A model generated the notes under the pieces. That model saw nothing but the letters and a program-made list of their open reading frames with translations. It was not told the origin of the DNA and searched no databases. Of a DNA stretch of 64,000 nt, positions 1 to 9,330 are shown in pieces. The stretch's first letter is position 1; each line of letters starts with the position of its first letter. Position numbers and translations under genes: made by a program. The stretch comes from Holtermannia corniformis (taxonomy: Eukaryota > Basidiomycota > Tremellomycetes > Holtermanniales): the NCBI GenBank assembly GCA_001599935.1, contig BCIJ01000032.1:94962-158961 (forward strand). The letters are read 5' to 3'.

Positions 1-143
1 CAACGACAACGTCCGCGATATCCCGAGAGGCCACTGGTATAAGAGAAGGGGCTTTGGCTGTTGTAGTTCTTCATCTGGTCTTACCTTTCATGCACTCCTG
101 AACCACGGGCAGCTGCCGAGTCCTCCAGAGCTCACTCTTGACA
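1..143 (-). repeat. Dispersed repeat, copy 1 (partial)
   Basis: About 140 bp nearly identical to the outer part of two other copies at 444-758 (opposite orientation) and 1741-2077 (same orientation as this one). The shared end, read outward, is TGTCAAGAGTGAGCTC. This copy differs by small indels, for example an extra CTGAA near 105. It is truncated by the window edge. It directly abuts a Tc1/mariner transposase fragment, so it may be the long terminal inverted repeat of a deleted element. Confidence 0.7.
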
Positions 144-443
144 CCATGACTGACTGGCGAGTGGGGATGAATTTTGGACGAAGGTGTTGTTGAAGAAAAG
201 CCTCGCCTGCTCGACGCATGGTGAACTGCTGTTGCGGAACTTTGCCCAGCTCGATTGAGCACTCGTCGGTGAAGATGACGCGCAACCAGTCCTGCCCCTC
301 GTTCTCCTTGGCCCATAGACAACGAGCCTTGATGTTGTCAGGGCTAATGTAGGGCTTACAACGTGCCACTCGCTTACGCAGACCATGACGTTTTGCAGTT
401 CGGCGCAGCGTATACTGACTAATGCCAAATGGTGCAGCCAGCT
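144..443 (-). pseudogene. Tc1/mariner-type transposase fragment
   Basis: The minus strand stays open and reads as a piece of a Tc1/mariner (DDE) transposase. It starts in the helix-turn-helix region (KLAAPFGISQYTLRRTAKRHGLR), runs through a KARCLWAKEN segment and reaches the first catalytic aspartate in IFTDECSIEL, followed by a QSVMV motif. The rest of the catalytic core (second D and final D/E) is absent, so it cannot encode an active enzyme. Copies of one repeat flank it in inverted orientation, which suggests an internally deleted element. The frame continues a few codons into both flanking repeats. Recognition rests on motif resemblance to the family, not a database search. Confidence 0.75.
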
Positions 444-758
444 TGTCAAGAGTGAGCTCTGGAGGACTCGGCAGCTACCCGTGGTGCATGAAAGGTAAGA
501 CCAGATGAAGAACTACAACAGCCAAAGCCCCTTCTCTTATACCCTGTGGCCTTCGGGATTGCGCGCGCGTCAACGTCGTCGTCACCGACGTCGACCTGAC
601 CGATTCCTTCCGCTTCCAGTAGTCCCTGTGCGCAGCTTGCACAGTCCCGATCGTTCCTACGACCGTTGCGCGGTGCGAGCCGATCCAATAAGCGAAGCCG
701 GTTGCGGCTGATCGGACCGGCCGGCCGGAGCCTGGCAGGATCCAGGCGGGATCATGAC
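444..758 (+). repeat. Dispersed repeat, copy 2
   Basis: About 315 bp that is the reverse complement of 1741-2077, with small differences in a CGTCGA-rich low-complexity stretch near 565-600. It starts with TGTCAAGAGTGAGCTC and ends near GGCGGGATCATGACA. With copy 3 it forms a long inverted repeat enclosing 759-1740. The rapid expansion of GTCGAC/GACGTC units in copy 3 relative to copy 2 indicates slippage after duplication. Confidence 0.8.
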
Positions 759-841
759 ACTATCCCCCCCTTGCAAGGCGCGCTCCGAGCGCCGTAGGTT
801 CTTGCGCCCAAGGTACCTGCGTGTGAGGGCTGCGCCGAGAG

Positions 842-1740
842 TGTGACGCCCTCGCCTAAGGAAGACGAGGACTGGGAGGTCGAGGCGGGATCGGCGAAGA
901 TCTACCTCCGAAGGGGAGACTCTCGGACGCGCAGCGGAAAGCGAGGTTCCGCACTACGAGGAACCTCGAGTGCAAAGGGGCGACGGAGTCCTGACGGTCT
1001 CCGACCTTTGCAATAGTATAGAGTGTGACGTACGTAGGTAATGTTTCAATGCGAGAGGATCTTTGGTTAAGCAAGAGAGTCGAATTGCTTAATCGGTCGG
1101 GAAGAAGGATTTATGAATTGATCAGATTCATACGCTCTGAGGAAAGAGAACCACTGGCTCTCAGACCTCTGTTTATATATCTACAGTCTAGTCTATTCTT
1201 AGCTATTTGCCACCCAGTGGCACGGCGGAACGGCGGCTTGACGGTCTGAAGGTTTGACGGTTTGACGGTTTGACAGTTCGATGGTACGGGTGGCAAATCT
1301 TGGGTGGCGAATCCTGAAGTAGGGTCACGTGATACGCTGGTCACGTGATCTTTTACATCGAGGATCGACGAGCGAGAATAGAGGGTGAACACTATAATAT
1401 TCGAGCGATGGAGATACAACAAGAGACGAGAGAAACAAAAGGGCGCGCGCAGGCGCGGCTGCACCGCCGCAGCGCACAGACAGTGGTGCGATAGCATCAG
1501 TGGCACTTCGCGAGGCGGTCTCCTTCGCACCCCGCACGTGGCACGGCCATAGGCGTGACATTGAGGCTTTTCTCTTATTGGCTGGTGCGTGGGAATTGGC
1601 AATAGAGCTCCACCTGTGACATCAGGATTGGTCAGCAGCTAATCTAGTCCCCCCAGTTTTCTATAGTCTACTTAAGCGCAGGCTTTTGGGCCAGTGGTTC
1701 TTCACTGGTCTCACATTCTTCTTACTGTTTACTACCTTAC
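842..1740. repeat. Degenerate LTR-like spacer between inverted repeats
   Basis: This spacer has no convincing gene. Its beginning (TGTGACGCCCTCGCCTAAGG) and an internal GAGGTTCCGCAC block resemble the beginning of the solo LTR at 2227 (GTGACGACCTCGCCTAGG ... GAGGTTCCGCAC), so it is probably a diverged LTR of the same retroelement family. It holds two copies of the palindrome TCACGTGA (1325-1332 and 1341-1348) and tandem GACGGTTT units near 1240-1275. Its ends are not well defined and I found no target-site duplication. Confidence 0.4.
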
Positions 1741-2077
1741 TGTCATGATCCCGCTAGGATCTTGTCAGGCTCCGGCCGGCCGGTCCGATCGGCAGCGGTC
1801 CGCCTCGCTTATCGGATCGGCTCGCACCGCGCAACGGTTGTAGGAACGATCGGGACCGCGCAAGCTGCGCTCGGGAACTACTGGAAGCGGAAGGGATCGG
1901 TTGGGTCGACGTCGGTGTCGACGACGGTGACGACGTCGACGACGACGTCGACGCGCGCGCAATCCCGAAGGCCACAGGGTATAAGAGAAGGGGCTTTGGC
2001 TGTTGTAGTTCTTCATCTGGTCTTACCTTTCATGCACCACGGGTAGCTGCCGAGTCCTCCAGAGCTCACTCTTGACA
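1741..2077 (-). repeat. Dispersed repeat, copy 3
   Basis: Inverted partner of copy 2 and same orientation as copy 1. It ends with GAGCTCACTCTTGACA at 2077. It contains an expanded tract of CGACG/GTCGAC units (about 1914-1953) that explains the arginine- or serine/threonine-rich shadow reading frames seen here. No coding function is supported. Confidence 0.8.
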
Positions 2078-2226
2078 CTTACGGCATATGCAGTAATCTC
2101 TGGGTGCTGCCGAGTTCTCTCAGCCTCAAGATTTGACAGCCGTGAAGGAACATAGTTAGGAGGTTAGTGTCACCTGTATCATGTTACTGTGTAGTGACTC
2201 CCAGACTACAGATAACATCAAAGGGG

Positions 2227-3333
2227 TGTCACGACCCGGTTGTGACGACCTCGCCTAGGGAGGGCGCTGATCGTGAAGGGAAGGGGCGATCACGGAGGAT
2301 CTGTCCCCTGAACCACTGCTCCGGGATCGCTAGTGCGGAAACCGAGGTTCCGCACGACGAGACCTGAAGATGCGAGAACGAGTAGGGATAACACGTATGA
2401 GATTCGAGCTATGGAAAAGACTACCTACGGCGCGCGCGGTCTATGTACCGCGGGCGCAGACCCCTATCCGCAAGGCTAAGGGGACAAGGCTGTGCCGATG
2501 GTGCGCGGCTAGTGAGCNGCCACTCGGTAGAGTGGCCGCGAAGTAGCAGTCCACGTGACGCGACCACCAGGGTCGTGACACCGGTCCATTCCCGCGTCAT
2601 GCCCCTAGCAAAAGCCATCCACACGCTATCAGCTTGCTATCCACACGCCAGCCCACCGACAATCACGGCCATCACGCTGCCATCATCGTGCCAATCCTCG
2701 CCAGCAGCTCGCCAACACCGCCCTCCTACTCTGGCGCTCACAGCCAACTTGGCTGGGTGGCAAATCCACGCCAACCACTCTCAATGGCAAGACCATGCCA
2801 TTTGCTGCCATCCGCACGCTCTCCAGTGCCATCCCTTCGCCAACGCACGCTGTCCGCTGTGCCATCAACTGCCATCACCGCTAACTCACAGGGACACTGC
2901 CCAAGGATTCGCCACGCCAACCACCAGGCGCCAACACTACGCCAATGTACGCTCACGACAGGAAGGTGCAACACTATGCAGAAGCGCAATATTAGAGTGT
3001 TGCCTTCACGGTGCTATCACGAGTTGTGTGATAGCGTAGCCAGTCTGAAATTGTATATAAGCCAGTGATTTGACCCTTGTTCCCAAGGATCAAATATCGT
3101 ATGTTACTAGTGCTTTCTCTCTAGAAACACGGTCACCAGTCGACTTCACGCAAACCCGTCGTATTTGCAAGCTCAACCACCTGTCGACTTCGCCACTACC
3201 TGCTATGTCGCCACCGTAGTCTAATCCTCAGGTAGCCCATCGTCCAACCCTTTCACAAGACTTTCGTGGCAAACCCTACAACTCGCCGTCTACTCCGCCT
3301 GGCACTCGTGACCACCAGGTTAGGGTCGTAACA
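2227..3333 (+). mobile_element. Solo LTR of a retrotransposon
   Basis: The segment begins TGTCACGACCC and ends GGGTCGTAACA, an 11-bp imperfect terminal inverted repeat in the TG...CA form typical of LTRs. A 5-bp direct duplication AGGGG sits immediately outside at 2222-2226 and 3334-3338, as expected for integrase insertion. No gag or pol reading frame is inside, so it is a solo LTR left by recombination. The body is strongly strand-biased (GCCA-rich on the plus strand, 2630-2950). A second copy of the terminal motif, GGGTCGTGACA at 2570-2580, lies inside. One base at 2518 is undetermined. Confidence 0.75.
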
Positions 3334-3918
3334 AGGGGGTTGTATATGCAAACAAGCGAAAACCAGCATAAAAGCTGTCTATGCCTCTCACTTTACCAAA
3401 AACAGTACAACATGTGAAATCGGTCAAGGTCCATGAAAATATGTGACGGCATGGGTGTCCAGTCCCTACTGCTGCCCTAAAAAGGTCAATATCGAGTGTT
3501 ACTAGTAACACTCGATCTGGACTTATTCTGACATGACTACCGCTCGGCCGGAGTCGTGACAAAATAGCTGTAATGATTCTTGATGTAATGAACTACTTCC
3601 TCTCTGAAAGCGGCAAAGCGTTGGACGGGAGAGCAAGTGATAGCGAGGCGCTAAGAGCTTGCTAGCCGCCTCTGTGTTAGGCCCGGGCACGGCAGAAGGC
3701 CAGACCGGGGTGGACGGAGTAGAGGAGAGGAGGAAAGGGAGATAGCCTGTTGCACAGGACGGGGTGCTCACTAGAGGTACAGGTCAGACCTGGTGTGCTT
3801 GATGTCTTGAGGGCAAGTGGTAGTGAGGCTTGAGAGTGATAANGTATGATATTGGATCCTTGGGAACTGGGTCCCAAGGATGGGTCTTATATACAATGGA
3901 AAGACAATAGGAACAGAC
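3334..3918. other. Non-coding stretch right of the LTR
   Basis: No gene is supported. Reading frames are short and lack family resemblance. An undetermined base lies at 3843, just before the minisatellite, suggesting assembly difficulty. Confidence 0.4.
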
Positions 3919-4090
3919 TTGCGCCTTGCGCCTTGCGCCTTGCGCCTTGCGCCTTGCGCCTTGCGCCTTGCGCCTTGCGACGTGCACCTTGCGACGTGCA
4001 CCTTGCGACGTGCACCTTGCGACGGAAGCCGGGAGTGGCAAGTGGCGAGTGGCAACTGGTGAGTGGCAACTGGTGAGTGGCAAGTGGCAC
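3919..4090 (+). repeat. Compound minisatellite
   Basis: Eight perfect copies of the 7-mer TTGCGCC run from 3919 to 3974. Three copies of the 14-mer TTGCGACGTGCACC (a diverged dimer of the same unit) follow to 4016, then a partial unit. From about 4032 to 4090 a second, looser array of GAGTGGCAACTGGT-like units follows. Long overlapping frames on both strands (LAPCALR and QGARRKA repeats) are products of this array, not genes. Confidence 0.95.
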
Positions 4091-4406
4091 TGCTTGTGTT
4101 GCGATCCGGTTGCGGGTCGTAATACTCTGCCTTTTGGCATCTCTGGCTGTTTCGCCAGAATCACCAAAGGGACGGTTTCGAGATTGGCTCAATCGTCTTT
4201 TCGATCATCGAGGACGGCTGCAAGCTCAAAGGTTCACCCGCCCCTTTTGTCTGCACTCCGTTTCAGTCGCCTACGAGTTGTACTTTATGGCCTGTTGGAG
4301 CCACTTGCGCCATGCATCACGTGTCTGCCGGTGCGGGTGGCCTTCGACACGACGGCAGCCGAGCTATCGCACAACTAGTGTTCCTGTTTGCAGCACAGTG
4401 CCGACC
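4091..4406. other. Upstream region of the FIT-family gene
   Basis: A frame is open here in phase with the first exon of the next gene, but the predicted residues have no recognisable features. I treat it as promoter and 5' leader. Confidence 0.4.
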
Positions 4407-5563
4407 ATGGTAGCAACGCAGTCGATATCTAGCGAGGCCATACTGCAGCGTCGCCAAGGACCCAGGCTAAGGCGTGGCTCGACTTCGCAGGCGGCAGCCG
4501 TTAGAACCGGTCACCCTTGGCTCGAGCGGTTCATTGGCCATCCCCAACTCACCACGGCAAGCGTGACAAGCGCTTTGGTGATGTAAGTTATCCAAAGACC
4601 ATCACAGCACGGCCGCTCATAGGCCCAGTCTCGGAACCGCACTAGGCGTACTGCTTGGTACCGCGCAAGACACCTCATCACCTTTTGGATCCGCAGCTGG
4701 TACTGGCCTGCGATCCAAGAGTAGTTTACTCAATCAAGTCTTTGTCAAAAAGGCTTGGGGTTGGACAACATCAGCGATTGTGACTCAACTTGTCCTCGTT
4801 CCGTCGTCGACACAAGGACAGACGAAACGACAGCGCTTTGTCGCCTTTGGACTGGCTACCGCGCTCTGGGTCATCTTCACCTCGTGGTTCTTTGGGCCGG
4901 GCCTTGGGGATCGCATCATTTCATCTACTGGTGGTGTCTGTACCATACCCGCCCCCGACAATGTGCAGTCCATCCCGGAACACCATCTGCAACAGCTCCT
5001 GCCTTCCGGGTTCACCGATCTCCTCGCGTGGCCGACCCGACCTGCCGAGCTCTTCATTCCCCTTTCGCCCGCTCACTGCCACGCGCGGACGCCATTCCCG
5101 ACACTTTCGTATCCTTGGCTGTATGCCAGTAACACCGAGGGGGTTGCGGAAGTGGTGACCGCTCGCTGGAGGCACGGCGTCGACATCTCGGGCCATGTAT
5201 GGTTGCTTTGTCTAGCAAGCATGCGATTGGCTGTGGAGATCAGTCACGGCCTCCAGGCTGTCTCTGAGTCATCTCAAAGCTCCTATACCGCCATGTCGCT
5301 TGTTGCAACGCTCTACTCGTGCATCGTCCTCTGCCTATGGCTGTTTATGATGTTCATCACGAGTCTGTTCTTCCACAGGGCTGACGAGAAGCTCCTGGCT
5401 CTAGGTTAGTGGGCCTCTCGATGTCAGCTTCAGCTCACGACATGCAGTACTGGGCTTGCTAGCCGCTTGGCTGGTGAATCTAGTTGCCAATCGTGCCAAG
5501 TCGCAGCCAACAAGATCACGAGCGCGGGACGAAAATGAGGCGAGAAGACTGGCCACGCAGTGA
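4407..5563 (+). CDS. SCS3: FIT-family (FITM2/Scs3-like) ER membrane protein
   Basis: Proposed exons are 4407-4582, 4608-5404 and 5448-5563, giving 362 residues. The introns are 25 nt (gtaagt...cacag, unusually short) and 43 nt. FIT proteins are ER multi-pass proteins that act on acyl-CoA/phospholipids and control lipid-droplet budding. Landmarks match the family: NQVFVKKAWGW, a TALWVIFTSWFFGP membrane segment, the hallmark HGVDISGHVW with the conserved catalytic-type His, then two further membrane segments (SLVATLYSCIVLCLWLFMM; VLGLLAAWLVNLVAN) and a basic tail. The start sits in ACCATGG; an upstream frame is open but looks non-coding. The 25-nt first intron is shorter than usual, so the 5' structure needs transcript support. 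The 3' end lies 38 bp from the convergent adaptor gene. Confidence 0.85.
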
Positions 5564-5601
5564 AATGATATTGCACACCTTTGCGTGGCACGCAGAATTA
5601 T

Positions 5602-8317
5602 TCATACTAGATGATTGCTCTGGACACCCGATCTCCCGAAAGCTCCAAACTCGCCTCCAGCACCTCCAGCCCCATTCCCTGTGGGTTGACCGTTCAGCGA
5701 ACCAGTCATACCGCCAAAACCCATCGTTGATTGGCGAAACGGATTAGCTTGACCTTGACCACCCCCGAACCCTGTAGGTTGGGCGGACAACTGACCGAAG
5801 CCAGTGCTTTGCGCTTGTAACGAGGATTGAGTATCAATGGGTGGCAGGGATTCGACCAGTGTCGAACCAAAGCTCGAAGTCGGTTTGAAAGGCTTGACGG
5901 TCGACTTTCCGAACCCAGTAGCTTGGGGTTGTAGACCCGTTGGCTGTCCACCCAACGGATTCGAGGATGGCAATGACCAGCCCGTTGCTTGTTGAGCCAG
6001 TGGGCCCGACTGGAAGGCCTTGAGCGGGTCTTCTGGTGGGGCAGGCGACATGGCTTTGCCTGTGAATGTAGATGCGAGACTCGACATGCCTGAGAAGGCG
6101 GGTGCGCTCGCCTGTGGTTGGGATGGACTGCCGTTTAACCAAGACGAGGGAATACCGCTGCTCTGTGCGCCAGCAGCGAGTTCCCTGAGGGATGGCCCTT
6201 TGGGGGCAGGAGGCAATGCTGGGACGGGGGGTGTAGAGCCTGGCGGCGGCGCAAAAGGGTTCTTTGAGCCTGTAGGCTGCGCTTGCAGTGGCTGAGACGG
6301 CGCATTTGTCTGTTGAGCGCCCGCGAATGACGGCTGGGGAGATGACGTGGCTTGAGACGAGAGATTGAAAGGACTCGAGGACAGCAAGCCGAATGGTGAC
6401 GCGGGGGCGTTGTTCGCTGGTGCAGCTGGAAAGAATGTCGATTGGCGGAAGGGATTGGAGCCCGTCGCTTGGGGTTGAAGAAAGGACGGTTGGGAGTGCT
6501 GAGGCTGGGGTTGGACGGTGTGCTGAGGTTGTAGGAAGGGGGAAGGTTCAGACCAAGGTGTTGCGCCGGTGGTCGATCCGAATGCTGTACCGTGTGGCTG
6601 CTGCTGCTGCTGCCCGAGAAAGCCCTGTGGGTGAAATGGCATTTGCTGCGGAAACCCAGTCATCTGCGGCTGCATGCTAGGCAAGCCAGTGGCCTGTGGC
6701 ATCATCATGGACTGCCGGAAAGGGTTGATTTGAGCTTGACCATTGAAAGTCTGCTGAGAATAGCCGCTGCCTGGTGTGAGCGTCTTGACTGTGATGCTGA
6801 TGGGACTCACCCCGCCCCGGTCTGCTGAGCGAACAGTGTCGGCTGCTGCTCTGTCTGGATCGAATCGAAAAAGTCCTGGATAGCCTGTTGTCCGCCTGCA
6901 GCGGGGGCTTGAGGCACTGAGCTGGCTGGCGCTGGCACACTGGACTGGCTTGGCGCCGCAGGCGTCGGCGCTGCCAGATGTCAGGGACTGTGTTCGCAGT
7001 GTGCGTCGGACGAACCTGGACTCTTTGAAGGAGTGGCCTGGAGCCCGTCCACGGCGTTCATGTTGGATTTGTACTCCAAGCGGTTCTGCTCAAAGTTTGG
7101 ATCTTGCAGATACTCCTCGAGTGCCTTGGCAAGGGACACTGGGGCCTGCACAGGATTAGATGGAACCCTCGGCTGACGCTGGCACGCACATGTTTGAGGT
7201 TGGGAACGGGCACATTGAGAAGGTTGACGAGCCGCCTAGCGACGCTCAGATATTCGACGACATTGTCGGTTTGTTTGCAGAACGACTTGTAGACGGCAAG
7301 GGCATCGGTCGCGTCAATCTTGGACATTTCAAAGTAGTGTTCTGCCGCTGAATTAGACGGCTTGTACAGTGGGCACATTGAACGGACCCAACACGTTGAT
7401 GACGCCCTCGTTGCCTGCTTGGAACAAAACAAGAAGATCTTTTAGTAGCATGCGCTGAGCCACCACGGTACATTCGTCGTGGAGATCGTCATCATAGAGC
7501 TGCTCTAGTCAGCTCAGAGTCGATGGACGGACTCGTGCCACGCGAAGCAGACCTTGCAGTCGAGTAACGACTCGATCATCCGCTGCACCTGCTTGACCTC
7601 GCGTAGCAGACCTTTCTCCACGGAAAGCTGGCGGAGCTTGCGCGATTTTGCTGCGCGCCCAGTCAGTGTCTACTTGATGATGGTTGTCCTACATACCCGA
7701 GACTCCCTCGTAATTCGACATCCGGTTGGAATCGGCCTGTACGCGGACGGGATCATGCTTGAGATCCCGGTAGCCGCGGATGCGGACTTCAAGATAGCGA
7801 GCGTAGTGGGCGAGATTGGACGGGGGCGAGTAGCCTGTGCGGTCAGTCTCTGATTACGAAGGATAGCCGGACAAACCCTCCCAGGGCTGCGAGGTGACAT
7901 TGCGAAGGCGGAGAATGTCTTGCTGCGACAGGTGTGCGAGGATGTTGTCGGTCGAGCCGGACCTGATCATCTGGTGCAGAGTGATGAGTGCCTTGAAGAC
8001 GACCTGTTGCCCACGGCGTCAATCATGTTCATAGGGCTGGCCGTTTGCTTACGATCGAGTTGGGTTCACGCAGCCGGCCTGCCAAGGCTCTACAGATGTC
8101 ATGCACCGAGCCATCATCCGCATAAGTAGCGGTGATGATTGCACTGTCAATGTCAGAACCGCCCGGCCACCGTCATCAGTCGTCGGCGCTCACTCGATAT
8201 ACTGGTGAATAGGCAATCAGCTCAGTGTTAGGTTGTTAGCACGAACATGCACACCTTGGCTTTCGGCGGTGCCGCCTTGGGCTTGCAGGCGAGCTTGACG
8301 ACCTTGTCAAACGACAT
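5602..8317 (-). CDS. AP180/CALM-type ANTH-domain clathrin adaptor
   Basis: At least eight exons. The N terminus (MSFDKVVKLACKPKAAPPKAK, exon 8317-8255) is followed by AIITATYADDGSVHDICRAL, FKALITLHQMIRSG and HYARYLEVRIRGYRDL. Together these are the phosphoinositide-binding ANTH fold of AP180/CALM (yeast Yap1801/2). The second half (from about 7130 downward) is disordered and Gln/Pro-rich. It carries three NPFRQS motifs (EH-domain ligands), further NPF sites and many P-Q-A/P-T-G repeats. It likely links PI(4,5)P2 membranes, clathrin and Pan1/Ede1-type EH proteins in endocytosis. Well-defined introns include 8254-~8210 and one at about 6810-6771 (gtgagt...accag). Family assignment is firm; exact exon borders around 7050-7450 are not. 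Confidence 0.85.
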
Positions 8318-8505
8318 GGCTGACTGCTGCTGCCGCGCCCGCTGTGAGCCAACCCGAGCCGGAGACAACAAACGGCCGAGACGGAGCACGTTGACGGATT
8401 TTGCTTCCGCGATTGATTACGTAATCAGTTCGATTTCCAGTCCACCGCGCGCGCTGCCCCTGTTGCTGTACTTTCCCGAGCGTTACCTAGAGCAATCCAG
8501 CAGCC

Positions 8506-9314
8506 ATGGCCGTCGCAGCGTACAAGGCAGACTTTATCCAGCGTGCGCTTGACAACGGCGTGCTCTTGTTTGGCGAGTTTACGCTCAAAAGTGGCAGGTG
8601 AGCGCAGCCCGGAGCGCGAGTCTAGCGCGCGATTCACCGGCCTCAAGGATATCGCCGTACTTTTTCAACGCCGGGCAGCTGTACACCGGGTCACTGCTTG
8701 CTTCGACAGCTTCCGCATTCGCCGCGGCCCTCCTGTCGCCTAGGATCCCTAGCTTTGACGTCTTGCTCGGTCCGGCGTACAAGGGGATCCCGCTCGCGGC
8801 CATCACCACGGCGGCTCTGTTCACAGAGCACAAGCTCGACAAGCAGTACTGCTACAACCGCAAGGAGAAGAAGGACGTACGCAGCATCTTCAATCGGTCA
8901 ATCATGGTCGCTGACACTCGGCCGTAGCATGGCGAGGGCGGCGACCTCGTAGGCGCCAAGCTCAAGGGCGACATTGTCATCATCGACGATGTTCTGACCC
9001 GCGGTGTGAGTCATCGATACCCCGCTCAATACAAGCGCTGACTGGTTCAGGTCGCCGTTCGCGAGTCCATCACCCTGCTCCAAGCACATCCCGAAGCTCG
9101 CCTCGTCGGCATTGTGCAGCTCGTCGATCGCCAAGAACGCGGCCAGGGCGAGCGCTCGACCGTCCAAGAGATCGAATCCGAGTTCAACGTCCCCGTCGTC
9201 CCCATCATCGGCATGTCCGACATCATGGCGTTCATGGAGCAAACCGGCGGTTTCGAGACCGAGCTCGTGGCCATGAAAAAGTACCGCGAGCAATACGGGA
9301 TCCAGGCAGTGTAG
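8506..9314 (+). CDS. URA5: Orotate phosphoribosyltransferase
   Basis: Four exons (8506-8597, 8648-8876, 8928-9005, 9051-9314) give 220 residues, the usual length. The enzyme joins orotate to PRPP to form OMP in pyrimidine synthesis. Visible family features are [21 protein letters not shown], the [10 protein letters not shown] loop, [13 protein letters not shown] with the flexible catalytic loop, and the PRPP-binding [12 protein letters not shown] at about residues 122-133. The start is in GCCATGG. All three introns begin GTGAG or GTACG and are 45-51 nt. The stop lies only 16 bp from the stop of the convergent ORC4 gene. Confidence 0.95.
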
Positions 9315-9330
9315 ATGCATGGCATGACTG

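Noticed and set aside
2443..3068. Plus-strand frames of 140-200 codons
   Set aside because: Lie within the solo LTR, composition is GCCA-rich and one contains an undetermined base.
3919..4023. CRISPR-like short direct repeats
   Set aside because: Units are contiguous without spacers and the genome is eukaryotic.
3846..4192. Long frames on both strands rich in LAPCALR/QGARRKA
   Set aside because: They are translations of the 7-bp minisatellite and have no other protein features.
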